Positions 44,308-52,095 of a DNA stretch of 64,000 bases are shown here, in pieces. Each line of letters opens with the position of its first letter. The stretch's first letter is position 1. The notes below the pieces were generated by a model. It worked only from the letters and a program-made list of their open reading frames with translations. It was not told the DNA's origin and made no database searches. This DNA comes from Halalkalicoccus sp. CG83 (lineage in GTDB: Archaea; Halobacteriota; Halobacteria; Halobacteriales; Halalkalicoccaceae): contig NZ_JAZDDH010000002.1 in the NCBI RefSeq assembly GCF_037081715.1, positions 496,001 to 560,000 on the forward strand, given 5' to 3'. A program made the translations under genes and the position numbers.

Positions 44308-44409
44308 GTGGTACACGTCACCTGCGATGAGTGTGGATCGGAACAGCCGTTCAGTCTGCTGCGGCCGAAGTGCGAGGCGTGCGGCTCGGTGTTCATCACC
44401 GACGGCTGA
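44308..44409 (+). CDS. Zinc-knuckle microprotein
   Basis: 33 aa from GTG: VHVTCDECGSEQPFSLLRPK then CEACGSVFITDG. Two CxxC pairs separated by 16 residues form a complete zinc ribbon. A strong TATA-like TTAAATATACG is 25-27 bases upstream, exactly the leaderless spacing for this GTG. Many haloarchaeal microproteins of this type exist and some regulate biofilm or metabolism; the role of this one is unknown. Confidence 0.65.
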   Translation: MVHVTCDECGSEQPFSLLRPKCEACGSVFITDG

Positions 44410-44500
44410 ACCGCGGCGGACCCCGGTCTCTCGTTTCGGCCGCCGGTGTCACCCTCGATTCCTGACGGGCGGAGCGACGAAGGCCAAAAACTATGACAGA

Positions 44501-44520
44501 CGTCACCGTACGTGACGGTG
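44501..44520. promoter_or_regulatory. Nested inverted repeats upstream of the 84-aa gene
   Basis: CGTCAC-CGTAC-GTGACG (44501-44517) and CACCGT-ACGTG-ACGGTG (44504-44520) overlap, 20 bases before the ATG at 44540. An AAAAACTATG element at 44486-44495 is a probable TATA box, so the repeats lie near the transcription start. They could be a repressor site or a small hairpin in the leader. Confidence 0.4.
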
Positions 44521-44539
44521 CGCGAGGGATCGAGAACCC

Positions 44540-44794
44540 ATGGAATCCACCTCCGACACGCTCGAAGAGGTAAAGGCGCTGCTCGAGTCGGGATGGACGG
44601 TCGACTGGGGCGGGCGCACCGGCGCCGAATACCCGCCCAACCAGCGCATCGTGGAGTTCGAGAAGAGTCTCGACGACGAACCCTACACGCGCGTCCGGAA
44701 GCTCCACCTCCTCGAGAAGGACTACGAGGAGGTCGAGAAGCTCCGTGAGGACAACGAGGGCGACGACGCCGACGCCGCGGACGACGAGGAGTAG
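44540..44794 (+). CDS. Conserved acidic haloarchaeal small protein
   Basis: 84 aa: MESTSDTLEEVKALLESGWT, then VDWGGRTGAEYPPNQRIVEF, helix LHLLEKDYEEVEKLREDN and an Asp-Ala-Glu tail. Acidic throughout, with normal codon bias. It looks like a small soluble helical protein; no family recognised and no motif suggests an activity. Confidence 0.65.
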   Translation: MESTSDTLEEVKALLESGWTVDWGGRTGAEYPPNQRIVEFEKSLDDEPYTRVRKLHLLEKDYEEVEKLREDNEGDDADAADDEE

Positions 44795-44815
44795 GCCGGC
44801 GTCGCCCTCTTCCGA

Positions 44816-45049
44816 TCACTCCTCCTCAACCAGGTCGGGGCCGGTACCGTCGCTCGTCCGGAGGGAGCCCTCCCTGAGCGCCTCGCAGATCTCCTCTCGA
44901 CTCCACGTCTCCCATCGTCTCGCCGGACAGTTGGCGTCGACGATCGTCGTCTCGAGGCTCCCGTCCTCGTGGATGACGTCGACCGTCAGCGTCGATCCGT
45001 ACTCGTCGACGAGCTCCGTCCCGGGCGTGAGGGTGTGGTTGGCTGTCAT
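44816..45049 (-). CDS. Small hypothetical protein
   Basis: 77 aa: MTANHTLTPGTELVDEYGST, then LTVDVIHEDGSLETTIVDAN and WETWSREEICEALREGSL. The first half appears beta-rich, the second helical, acidic overall. The reading frame shows GC-rich third positions expected for this genome. Convergent with the 84-aa gene at a 21-base distance. Function unknown. Confidence 0.6.
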   Translation of the reverse strand: MTANHTLTPGTELVDEYGSTLTVDVIHEDGSLETTIVDANCPARRWETWSREEICEALREGSLRTSDGTGPDLVEEE

Positions 45050-45272
45050 GGTGCGGGTTCACGTCCACGGTCGAGGGAGCGCTCGAAGAGCCAAACCGAC
45101 GAGGGCTGCCGTGGCCAGCCGTTGAGGTGGGGGGTCCGTGGCGTTCGCGAGCGCGACGACCGTCCTCCGAGCGCTCGCCACCGCGCCGTCGTCCGCGCCA
45201 ACCGAGCGCCGGACGCCATCAGCCCTCCCGCCTCCCGAAGCGAATACGTGCTCCGGGCCGTACGGTACGGAC

Positions 45273-45413
45273 ATGTCCACCGAGAACCGGGACGCGAGAC
45301 GGAGACGACACGGGCCGGCACCCGACGAGGAGGGGCCCAGGGGCGTGTTGACCGACGGTCCGCCGGGACGCGCGGTCGCCGGTTTCGCGACCAGCGGAGG
45401 TGTCCGCGGATGA
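45273..45413 (+). CDS. Small basic ORF coupled to the next gene
   Basis: 46 aa starting MSTENRDARRRRHGPAPDEE. No family recognised. Support comes from a GAATACG TATA-like element about 27 bases upstream and from its TGA overlapping the ATG of the following gene (ATGA at 45410-45413). The basic, low-complexity sequence lowers confidence. The 223 bases before it (45050-45272) hold nothing else I can support. Confidence 0.4.
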   Translation: MSTENRDARRRRHGPAPDEEGPRGVLTDGPPGRAVAGFATSGGVRG

Positions 45414-45700
45414 GCGGTCCGATCGACGCCGGCGGCGTCGGAACCACCGGCGGGATGCCCTACGTCTCCGAGACGGTCGAGGAGACCCCCGACTCGCCGG
45501 GGGAGCTGTATCGCGTCGAGACCTACGTCGAGCACGCCGATTCCGTCATCAGGACGGTCTACTACCTCCCCGGCGGGGAGCTCCACGACTTCTTCAGGGA
45601 GTACCGGCTGACCGACGAGCGCGTGATCGACGTCAGGCCGGTCGCCCCCGAGGACGCCGAGGCCGAACTCGAGGCCCATCGACGGGAGGACGCGGAGTAG
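45410..45700 (+). CDS. Acidic small hypothetical protein
   Basis: 96 aa: MSGPIDAGGVGTTGGMPYVS, then ETVEETPDSPGELYRVETYV and EHADSVIRTVYYLPGGELHD. A mixed beta/alpha, strongly acidic protein with good codon bias. The frame extends far upstream without similarity, so the Met at the ATGA overlap was chosen. No function can be proposed. Confidence 0.6.
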   Translation: MSGPIDAGGVGTTGGMPYVSETVEETPDSPGELYRVETYVEHADSVIRTVYYLPGGELHDFFREYRLTDERVIDVRPVAPEDAEAELEAHRREDAE

Positions 45701-45868
45701 CCGGCCGGTCGGTCGAGCGCCGAGTCGCCTCCGACGGCAGTGATGCTCCCAGGAACGATGCGCCTCCTTGGGGGAAGCGATGTGTCCGGTGGCCCCTCCT
45801 ACCGACGCGTCGGTCGTCGGCTCGAAGCCGCATTGGACGGCCCGTATCATGGCTGAAGACATCGTGGC

Positions 45869-46255
45869 GATTTCGAGGAGATGTACGAGCTGTTCCCGAT
45901 GCTCGACCCGCTCCGATCGAACCGGGGGCGGAACCTGAGCGGCGGCGAGCAGCAGATGGTCTCGGTGGCCCGCGCGCTCGTCCAGCGACCCTCGTTGCTC
46001 CTGCTCGACGAGCCGACCGAGGGGCTCGCCCCGGTGATCGTCGACGACCTCCGGGAGATGCTCCACGAGGTCGTCTCCCAGGACGTGACCGTGCTGCTCT
46101 CCGAGCAGAACGTCAACTTCGCGTTCGATCTGGCGACCCGCTGCTACGTCATCGACACGGGCTCGATCGTGTTCGAGGGATCGATCGAGGCGCTCCGCGA
46201 CCGCGAGGACCTCCTCGAGCAGTACCTCGCCGTCTCCTCGGAGGACGTGGCCTAG
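45869..46255 (+). pseudogene. 3' remnant of a LivF-like ABC ATPase gene
   Basis: About 128 codons match the C-terminal half of branched-chain amino-acid transporter ATPase LivF: DFEEMYELFPMLDPLRSNRG, the signature NLSGGEQQMVSVARALVQRP, Walker B SLLLLDEPTEGLAP and the switch His region replaced by LLSEQN. Walker A and the first 110 or so residues are missing; an in-frame TGA lies at 45854. It could start at Met 45881 but cannot bind ATP without Walker A. No other liv gene is nearby, so this is a decayed leftover of a lost operon. Confidence 0.75.
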
Positions 46256-46359
46256 ATCGACCCGGCCACCGAGACCGAGGAGCGGCCCGTAGCGTCGTCG
46301 ACACCCCTGCCCGACTGGTAGGGTGTGACGCTCATCGTCCTCCCCGACGTGTCTTCTAC

Positions 46360-46455
46360 ATGAACGAAACCGTTCTCGCCGCTGGAGTCACGATCACGAC
46401 ACGACCGACGTCTCACGGAGGGCCGTTCGTCCCGCGGGAGGGTGGACGCCGATGA
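46360..46455 (+). CDS. Possible 31-aa ORF coupled to a zinc protein
   Basis: MNETVLAAGVTITTRPTSHG continues to GPFVPREGGRR and ends in TGA overlapping the ATG of the next gene (ATGA, 46452-46455). No family. The overlap is the main support; it repeats the pattern at 45410. It might be a leader cistron. Confidence 0.35.
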   Translation: MNETVLAAGVTITTRPTSHGGPFVPREGGRR

Positions 46456-46745
46456 GGGCACGCGGCCGGGCGCGTGCGGATCGCGACTCCGATGGCTTCG
46501 ACGGATCTCCCTACGCGTGTCCCGACTGCCGGCGGGATATCGATCCCGCGAGTACCACCATCGAGAGCGGCGTCGTCTACGGGGTGTGTTCCGGGTGTGG
46601 GAGGACGATCGGCTTCGCCGATCGGTCCGCGAGCGCCGAACTCGCCGAACGCTGGTCGATCGACCCGGTCGACGGAGCCTCCTCCACGCCGCTGCGCGAG
46701 GAGGTCCCGTCGGCGGAGGCAACCGTCTCCGAGGACCGCTGCTGA
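46452..46745 (+). CDS. Small zinc-ribbon protein
   Basis: 97 aa. It has ACPDCRRDIDPASTTIESGV followed by YGVCSGCGRTIGFADRSA: two CxxC knuckles 26 residues apart, forming a single zinc ribbon. An Arg-rich start and a Glu/Ser-rich tail flank it. Possibly nucleic-acid or protein-binding; no closer identity. Confidence 0.6.
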   Translation: MRARGRARADRDSDGFDGSPYACPDCRRDIDPASTTIESGVVYGVCSGCGRTIGFADRSASAELAERWSIDPVDGASSTPLREEVPSAEATVSEDRC

Positions 46746-46851
46746 GCGACGTTCTCGAGACGGCAGCCGTATCGGTCGCCGACGCGTCGGACGGGACCCC
46801 CGCGGGATCCGGTAGCAGTCTTTTTGTTCCCCTGGCGAGTCCGTTCGGCGA

Positions 46852-48612
46852 ATGACCGACCCCGAGATCGAGCGACGGTGGTGGAAGGAGGCGGTGGTCT
46901 ACCAGATCTACCCGCGATCGTTCAACGACACCGACGGCGACGGCGTCGGCGATCTGTCGGGGATCATCGAGAAGGTCGACTACCTCGCTGACCTCGGGGT
47001 CGACGTCGTCTGGCTCAACCCCGTCTACGAGTCACCCAACGCCGACAACGGCTACGACGTCTCCGACTATCGCGCGATCATGGACGAGTTCGGCACCATG
47101 GACGACTGGGAGGCGCTGCTCGAGGAGCTCCACGACCGCGACATGCGCCTCATCATGGACCTGGTGGTGAACCACACCTCCGACGAGCACGAGTGGTTCG
47201 TCCGCTCGCGGGAGGGCGACCCCGACTACGCGGCGTTCTACTGGTGGCGCGAGGGAAGGGACGCCGACGCCGTCGAGTGGGAGAGCGAGGAGGGACCCGA
47301 GGACGAGGCCCCGCCGAACGGCTGGCAGTCGATCTTCGGCGGGCCGGCGTGGGCCTACGACGACGACCGCGGGGAGTGGTATCTCCACCTCTTCGACCGG
47401 AAGCAGCCCGATCTGAACTGGCGGAACGGAGACGTCCGCGAGGCGGTCTACGAGATGATGGAGTGGTGGCTGGAGAAGGGGATCGACGGCTTCCGGCTGG
47501 ACGCCATCGCCCACCTCGCGAAGGCGGAGGGGCTGCCGACCGATCTCGGCGAGTCGATGAACGGCACGATAACGTACGCCGGCAACGCGCCCGGCGTCCA
47601 CGAGTACCTCTCCGAGATGAACGACGCCGTCCTGGATCGTGAGCTCCTGACCGTCGGCGAGGTCGGCACCGAGACGGTTCCCGACGAGGACGTCCACTCG
47701 TACCTCGACCCCGAGCGGGACGGCCTCTCGATGCTGGTTCACTTCGAACACGTTAACATCGACCGCGAGGGCTCGATCTACGAGCCCGGCGAGTGGACGC
47801 TCCCGGAGCTCAAGGCGGTGCTCGACCGGTGGGACGCGCTCACCGAGGAGGAGGGCTGGGTCGCACAGTACCTCTCGAACCACGACCAGCCCCGTCAGGT
47901 CTCCCGGTTCGGGAGCGAAGAACATCGACGCGAATCGGCGAAGCTTCTCGGGACCCTGCTCCACACGCTTCGCGGAACGCCGTTCGTCTACCAGGGCGAG
48001 GAGCTGGGGATGACGAACTACCCCTGGACGTCGCTCTCGGAGTTCGAGGACGTCGCCACCCGCAACCCGGTCGAACGGGCGATCGAACGCGGCGAGGTCG
48101 AGAGCTTCGAGGAGGTCCGCGACGCCGTCGCCGCCGAGAGCCGCGACAACGGCCGGACGCCGGTCCAGTGGACCGCCGGGGAGCACGCCGGCTTCACCGA
48201 GGGCGAGCCCTGGATCGCGGTCAACCCCGACAAGGACGACGTGAACGCCGAGGCCGCCCGTGACGACCCCGACTCCGTCTGGCACTACTACCGCGAGTTG
48301 ATCGCGCTACGCTCCGACGCTGTCGGCGACGTGCTCGTCTACGGCGAGTACGAACAGCTGACGCCCGACCACGAGTCGCTCTGGGTCTACACCCGGACGC
48401 TCGGGGACGAACGCCTGCTCGTGGCGCTCAACTTCTCCGATACCCCGACGGCCGTCGACCTCCCGACCGACGCCCTCGCCGACCTCGACGCGGCCGTCGA
48501 TCTCCTGCTCGCGAACTACGGCGTCGAGGATCCCCTGACGACGGCGTCCGAACTCGCGGACGACGCGCTCGAACCCTGGGAGGCCCGCGTCTACCACGTC
48601 GATCCGGCGTGA
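46852..48612 (+). CDS. GH13 alpha-glucosidase / oligo-1,6-glucosidase
   Basis: 586 aa. It starts ERRWWKEAVVYQIYPRSFND, the classic GH13 subfamily (oligo-1,6-glucosidase, trehalose-6-phosphate hydrolase-like) opening. Conserved regions: DLVVNHTSDEHEWF (region I), GFRLDAIAHLAK with the nucleophile Asp, TVGEVGT with the acid/base Glu and LSNHDQPR with the stabilising Asp. No signal peptide, so it is a cytoplasmic enzyme for imported or stored oligosaccharides. A TTTTTG element lies about 28 bases before the ATG. Confidence 0.93.
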   Translation: MTDPEIERRWWKEAVVYQIYPRSFNDTDGDGVGDLSGIIEKVDYLADLGVDVVWLNPVYESPNADNGYDVSDYRAIMDEFGTMDDWEALLEELHDRDMRLIMDLVVNHTSDEHEWFVRSREGDPDYAAFYWWREGRDADAVEWESEEGPEDEAPPNGWQSIFGGPAWAYDDDRGEWYLHLFDRKQPDLNWRNGDVREAVYEMMEWWLEKGIDGFRLDAIAHLAKAEGLPTDLGESMNGTITYAGNAPGVHEYLSEMNDAVLDRELLTVGEVGTETVPDEDVHSYLDPERDGLSMLVHFEHVNIDREGSIYEPGEWTLPELKAVLDRWDALTEEEGWVAQYLSNHDQPRQVSRFGSEEHRRESAKLLGTLLHTLRGTPFVYQGEELGMTNYPWTSLSEFEDVATRNPVERAIERGEVESFEEVRDAVAAESRDNGRTPVQWTAGEHAGFTEGEPWIAVNPDKDDVNAEAARDDPDSVWHYYRELIALRSDAVGDVLVYGEYEQLTPDHESLWVYTRTLGDERLLVALNFSDTPTAVDLPTDALADLDAAVDLLLANYGVEDPLTTASELADDALEPWEARVYHVDPA

Positions 48613-48855
48613 CGTCGGCCTGCTGGCTCCCCGGCCGGTCGGTCCGTTCCGATTTCGGCGGTTTCGAGGACCGACGGAACCGTCGTCGGTTCCGGTCACC
48701 GATCTCCGGCGTTCCGGGGGATCGACCTCACGCCACTGATCGACGCCCGGAGTGAGGGTTCGACTCGCTCCACGCTCGATTCGCCCTCGAAGGGACTTAC
48801 TGGTAAGGTCGTTCGCTTTTGTCGGTTTCGTGTCTATCCCATAGTAGGATCAACG

Positions 48856-49806
48856 ATGGGCCCTACTGACTCTCTCACCCGGAGCAAGGCGATTCACCGA
48901 CGGACCGGACGAACGTTCTACGCCGCGACCCGGTTTCTCCCCCAGCGCGTTCGTCATCCGACGTACGTCCTCTACGCGTTCTTCCGGTCGGTCGACGAGG
49001 TCGTCGACGACCCGAACCCCCCGTCCGCGAACGACCGTCGGAGGACTCTCGAGGAGATCCGACGAACCGCCCTCGGCGAGCGTCCGACCGACGATCCGGT
49101 CCTCGAGGCGTTCGGGGAGCTTCGAACCCGCCACGATATCCCCGATCGGGAGGTGAACGAGTTCGTCGACGCGATGGCGATGGACGTCGACACCATCCGG
49201 TACGACACGTACGGCGATCTCGAGGCGTACCTCCGGGGATCGTCGGTCGCCGTCGCGTACATGATGCTGGCGGTGATGGACTCGATCGACTCCGTCGCCC
49301 GTCCCCACGCGAGGGCGCTCGGCGAGGCGTTCCAGCTGACGAACTTCCTGCGTGACGTCCGTGAGGACGTCCAGGAGTACGATCGCGTCTATCTCCCGCG
49401 TTCGATCCGCGAGCGCCACGGCGTCACCGAGGAGGACGTTCGAAACCTCGAGTTCACCCCCGGGTTCGCCGACGCGATGCGTGACCTGCTCGGTCGGACC
49501 GAGGAGCTGTATCGCGAGGGCGTCGCGGGCATCCAGTACCTCCCCGCTGACTGTCAGTTCCCCGTGTTGCTGGCGGCGGTGCTCTACGCCGAGCACCACC
49601 GACTGATCCGCGAGCGTGGGTACGACGTGCTCTCCGACCGACCCACGCTGACGTCTCGAAGACGGGCACGGGTCGTCCTCCGGACGTGGTGGCACTGGCG
49701 CCGACGCAACGACCCGGTCGCGGCGTTCGAGGCGGCCTCCGCCGTTCCGTCGGCGGACTCGGCGCTCGATAGACCGTCGGAGACGCCGACCGTCGACCTC
49801 GCCTGA
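48856..49806 (+). CDS. crtB: Phytoene synthase CrtB
   Basis: 316 aa, squalene/phytoene synthase fold. Two Asp-rich motifs for Mg-pyrophosphate are present: SVDEVVDDP (about residue 50) and NFLRDVREDVQEYDRVYLPR (about residue 160-178). It condenses two geranylgeranyl diphosphates to phytoene, the first step to bacterioruberin and retinal carotenoids. No other carotenoid gene is next to it. The 243-base gap upstream (48613-48855) contains only a possible promoter. Confidence 0.92.
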   Translation: MGPTDSLTRSKAIHRRTGRTFYAATRFLPQRVRHPTYVLYAFFRSVDEVVDDPNPPSANDRRRTLEEIRRTALGERPTDDPVLEAFGELRTRHDIPDREVNEFVDAMAMDVDTIRYDTYGDLEAYLRGSSVAVAYMMLAVMDSIDSVARPHARALGEAFQLTNFLRDVREDVQEYDRVYLPRSIRERHGVTEEDVRNLEFTPGFADAMRDLLGRTEELYREGVAGIQYLPADCQFPVLLAAVLYAEHHRLIRERGYDVLSDRPTLTSRRRARVVLRTWWHWRRRNDPVAAFEAASAVPSADSALDRPSETPTVDLA

Positions 49807-49868
49807 TCGTTCGAGGAGGATGGTCCGGCAAACGGGCTGCGTCCCGTCGTGACGGATCCGTGAGAAAG

Positions 49869-49942
49869 TCCGCTCTCCCCGATTCGAACGGGGGACAAGC
49901 CGATCTACAGTCGGCTGCTCTACCAGGCTGAGCTAAGAGCGG
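49869..49942 (-). tRNA. tRNA-Tyr (GTA)
   Basis: 74 nt. Acceptor arms CCGCTCT/AGAGCGG pair, discriminator A; D-arm TAGCTCAGCCTGGTAGAGC, anticodon loop CTGTAGA giving GUA with the CCGA stem, and T-arm CCCCGTTCGAATCGGGG. No intron and no encoded CCA. No repeat of its 3' end was seen in the window. Confidence 0.97.
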
Positions 49943-50074
49943 TCGACGTCTACCGGTCGGGGATTTTTCGACTTAAGCGTTGCTGTTCGAGGGGCCCGTT
50001 CCCATCGTCCGTCGTTCGTCGGACGCCAGCCTAAAGGCTGATATAGCCGGGTCGGGTTAGTACGACCGTATCGG

Positions 50075-50563
50075 ATGAGCAAGATCACCTTCCGCGCCGA
50101 CGACGACCTCGTCCGACGGATCGAGGCGCTCGAGGCCTCGAAGAGCGAGGTCATGCGCGAAGCCCTCCGTGCGTATCTGGAGGACGCGTCGGCCGGCGTC
50201 GACGCCGAGACCGAGGGCTCGCTCGACGCGCTGATCACCGAACGGATCGATCGTCGCATCGACGAACGGCTCACGACCGGAGCGTCGTCGGTCGACGTCA
50301 ACGTCACGATCGAGGACGACCGAACGTCGTACGACCGTCGGTCGGCGACGGATCGAGAGCCCGAGCCGTCCGAGGCGCCGACGGACGGCCGTCACTGCAG
50401 ACAGTGCGGCGAGACCGTCGATGAGGGGCACGTCTACTGTCCCAACTGCGGCGAGAAAGCCGTAAACAGGACGTTCTGCGACTGCGGCGACGAGGTTCGC
50501 TCGGACTGGGCGTTCTGTCCGGGCTGCGGCCGTCGTACGCCCGCCGCGGACGTGCTCGAGTAG
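50075..50563 (+). CDS. cdrL: CdrL-like ribbon-helix-helix protein with zinc ribbons
   Basis: 162 aa. The N-terminus [20 protein letters not shown] then [18 protein letters not shown] is a ribbon-helix-helix domain. After an acidic linker come zinc knuckles: [20 protein letters not shown] and [18 protein letters not shown]. It lies directly upstream of cdrS and ftsZ2, as the long RHH regulator CdrL does in haloarchaea, where it controls the cdrS-ftsZ2 promoter. A TGATATAG TATA-like element is upstream. Identity is from domain and synteny. Confidence 0.85.
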   Translation: MSKITFRADDDLVRRIEALEASKSEVMREALRAYLEDASAGVDAETEGSLDALITERIDRRIDERLTTGASSVDVNVTIEDDRTSYDRRSATDREPEPSEAPTDGRHCRQCGETVDEGHVYCPNCGEKAVNRTFCDCGDEVRSDWAFCPGCGRRTPAADVLE

Positions 50564-50616
50564 TGTCGTACACGGGCCGGTAGTTTTAATAGTTCAGCGA
50601 GTTTCGGTAGGCCCAT

Positions 50617-50718
50617 GTAAGACAGCGTCTTACGCGCTAACCGCCGATTCGTCACGGATGGGGCGAATCGCTCGGGCGTGTAAGACACACGAGACCGGTG
50701 CGCCGGCACTCGTCTTAC
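50617..50718. promoter_or_regulatory. Four GTAAGAC half-sites in the cdrS-ftsZ2 promoter region
   Basis: Two inverted pairs: GTAAGAC-AGC-GTCTTAC (50617-50633) and GTAAGAC (50680-50686) facing GTCTTAC (50712-50718). A TTTTAATA TATA-like element at 50584-50591 would place transcription start near 50615, at the edge of the first pair. The second pair ends 15 bases before the cdrS ATG. Such repeated half-sites fit binding by a ribbon-helix-helix dimer; CdrL or CdrS is the obvious candidate. Confidence 0.65.
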
Positions 50719-50733
50719 AGGGGGAAGAACAAC

Positions 50734-50916
50734 ATGGAACGTGTGACACTGCGAATCCCGGAACAACAGATAGAAGAGGTCGAACGGATGGTCGAGACGG
50801 GGCAGTTCCCCAACCGGAGCGAGGCGATTCGCTCCGCGGTGCGGGAGATGCTCGACGAACGGGCCGCCCACCGAGACGCCCAGCAGACGCAGGAACGCCC
50901 CTGGGCGAAGGTGTAA
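50734..50916 (+). CDS. cdrS: CdrS, short ribbon-helix-helix cell-division regulator
   Basis: 60 aa: [20 protein letters not shown], then [20 protein letters not shown]. It is a bare ribbon-helix-helix protein, immediately before ftsZ2 with a two-base gap. In Haloferax and Halobacterium, CdrS in this position activates division genes and is needed for the transition from growth to division. Start chosen as the conserved Met after the operator region. Confidence 0.92.
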   Translation: MERVTLRIPEQQIEEVERMVETGQFPNRSEAIRSAVREMLDERAAHRDAQQTQERPWAKV

Positions 50917-50918
50917 CG

Positions 50919-52070
50919 ATGCAGGACATCGTTCGCGACGCTCTCGACAACGCCGAAGAGGAACAGAAGCGAAAGAGCGAGCTCAGCGGCGCCGACGACT
51001 TCGGCGATCCCCGGATCGTCATCGTCGGCTGTGGCGGTGCGGGCAACAACACCATCAACCGGCTGTACAACATCGGCGTCGACGGCGCCGAGACGGTGGC
51101 GATCAACACCGACAAGCAGCACCTTCAGATGATCGAGGCCGATACCAAGATCCTCGTGGGCAAGTCGCTCACCAACGGCCTCGGCGCCGGTGGCGACCCC
51201 GAGATGGGCGAGCGCGCCACCGAGATGGCGACCGGCACCATCGAGGAGGTGCTCGGCGATGCCGACCTCGTGTTCGTCACCGCGGGCATGGGTGGCGGCA
51301 CCGGCACCGGCGCGGCGCCCGTCGTCTCGAAGATCGCGAAGAGCCAGGGTGCGATCGTCGTCGGGATGGTCTCGACGCCGTTTAACGTAGAGCGTGCCCG
51401 CACGGTGAAGGCCGAGGAGGGCCTCGAGAAGCTCCGCAACGAGGCCGACTCGATCATCGTGCTGGACAACAATCGTCTGCTCGATTACGTCCCGAACCTC
51501 CCGATCGGAAAGGCGTTCTCGGTGATGGACCAGATCATCGCCGAGACGGTCAAGGGGATCAGCGAGACGATCACCCAGCCCTCGTTGATCAACCTCGACT
51601 ACGCCGACATGACCGCGATCATGAACCAGGGCGGCGTCGCCGTCATGCTCGTCGGCGAGACCCAGGACAAGAACAAGACCGAGGAGGTCGTTAACGACGC
51701 GATGAACCACCCGCTGCTCGACGTCGACTACCGCGGCGCCTCCGGCGGGCTCGTCCACATCACTGGCGGCCCCGACCTTACGCTGAAGGAGGCCGAGGGG
51801 ATCGCCGACAACATCACCGAACGCCTCGAGGCGAGCGCGAACGTGATCTGGGGCGCACGCATCCAGGAGGAGTACAAGGGCAAGGTTCGCGTGATGGCGA
51901 TCATGACGGGCGTCCAGAGCGCCCAGATCCTCGGGCCCTCCACCCAGAAACAGGCCGACCGATCGCGCGCGAGCATCAACGGCGAGCCAGCCGCCCCCAG
52001 CAGCGGCCCGCAGAGCGACGGCGGCCAGGACGAACTCGAGAAGAACAACGGTCTCGACGTCATTCGCTGA
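50919..52070 (+). CDS. ftsZ2: Cell division protein FtsZ2
   Basis: 383 aa from [21 protein letters not shown] tubulin-like GTPase: nucleotide-binding [16 protein letters not shown], the signature [20 protein letters not shown] and the T7 loop [16 protein letters not shown] disordered C-terminus ends GLDVIR, a likely anchor-binding peptide. FtsZ2 is the haloarchaeal paralogue required for constriction; identity rests on synteny with cdrS. An AAGGTG Shine-Dalgarno-like run lies across the cdrS stop. Confidence 0.96.
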   Translation: MQDIVRDALDNAEEEQKRKSELSGADDFGDPRIVIVGCGGAGNNTINRLYNIGVDGAETVAINTDKQHLQMIEADTKILVGKSLTNGLGAGGDPEMGERATEMATGTIEEVLGDADLVFVTAGMGGGTGTGAAPVVSKIAKSQGAIVVGMVSTPFNVERARTVKAEEGLEKLRNEADSIIVLDNNRLLDYVPNLPIGKAFSVMDQIIAETVKGISETITQPSLINLDYADMTAIMNQGGVAVMLVGETQDKNKTEEVVNDAMNHPLLDVDYRGASGGLVHITGGPDLTLKEAEGIADNITERLEASANVIWGARIQEEYKGKVRVMAIMTGVQSAQILGPSTQKQADRSRASINGEPAAPSSGPQSDGGQDELEKNNGLDVIR

Positions 52071-52095
52071 CCGCGACGCGACGGCCCTCCCTTTC

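Noticed and set aside
49869-49942. tRNA-Tyr as an attachment site
   Set aside because: No direct repeat of its 3' end and no integrase nearby.
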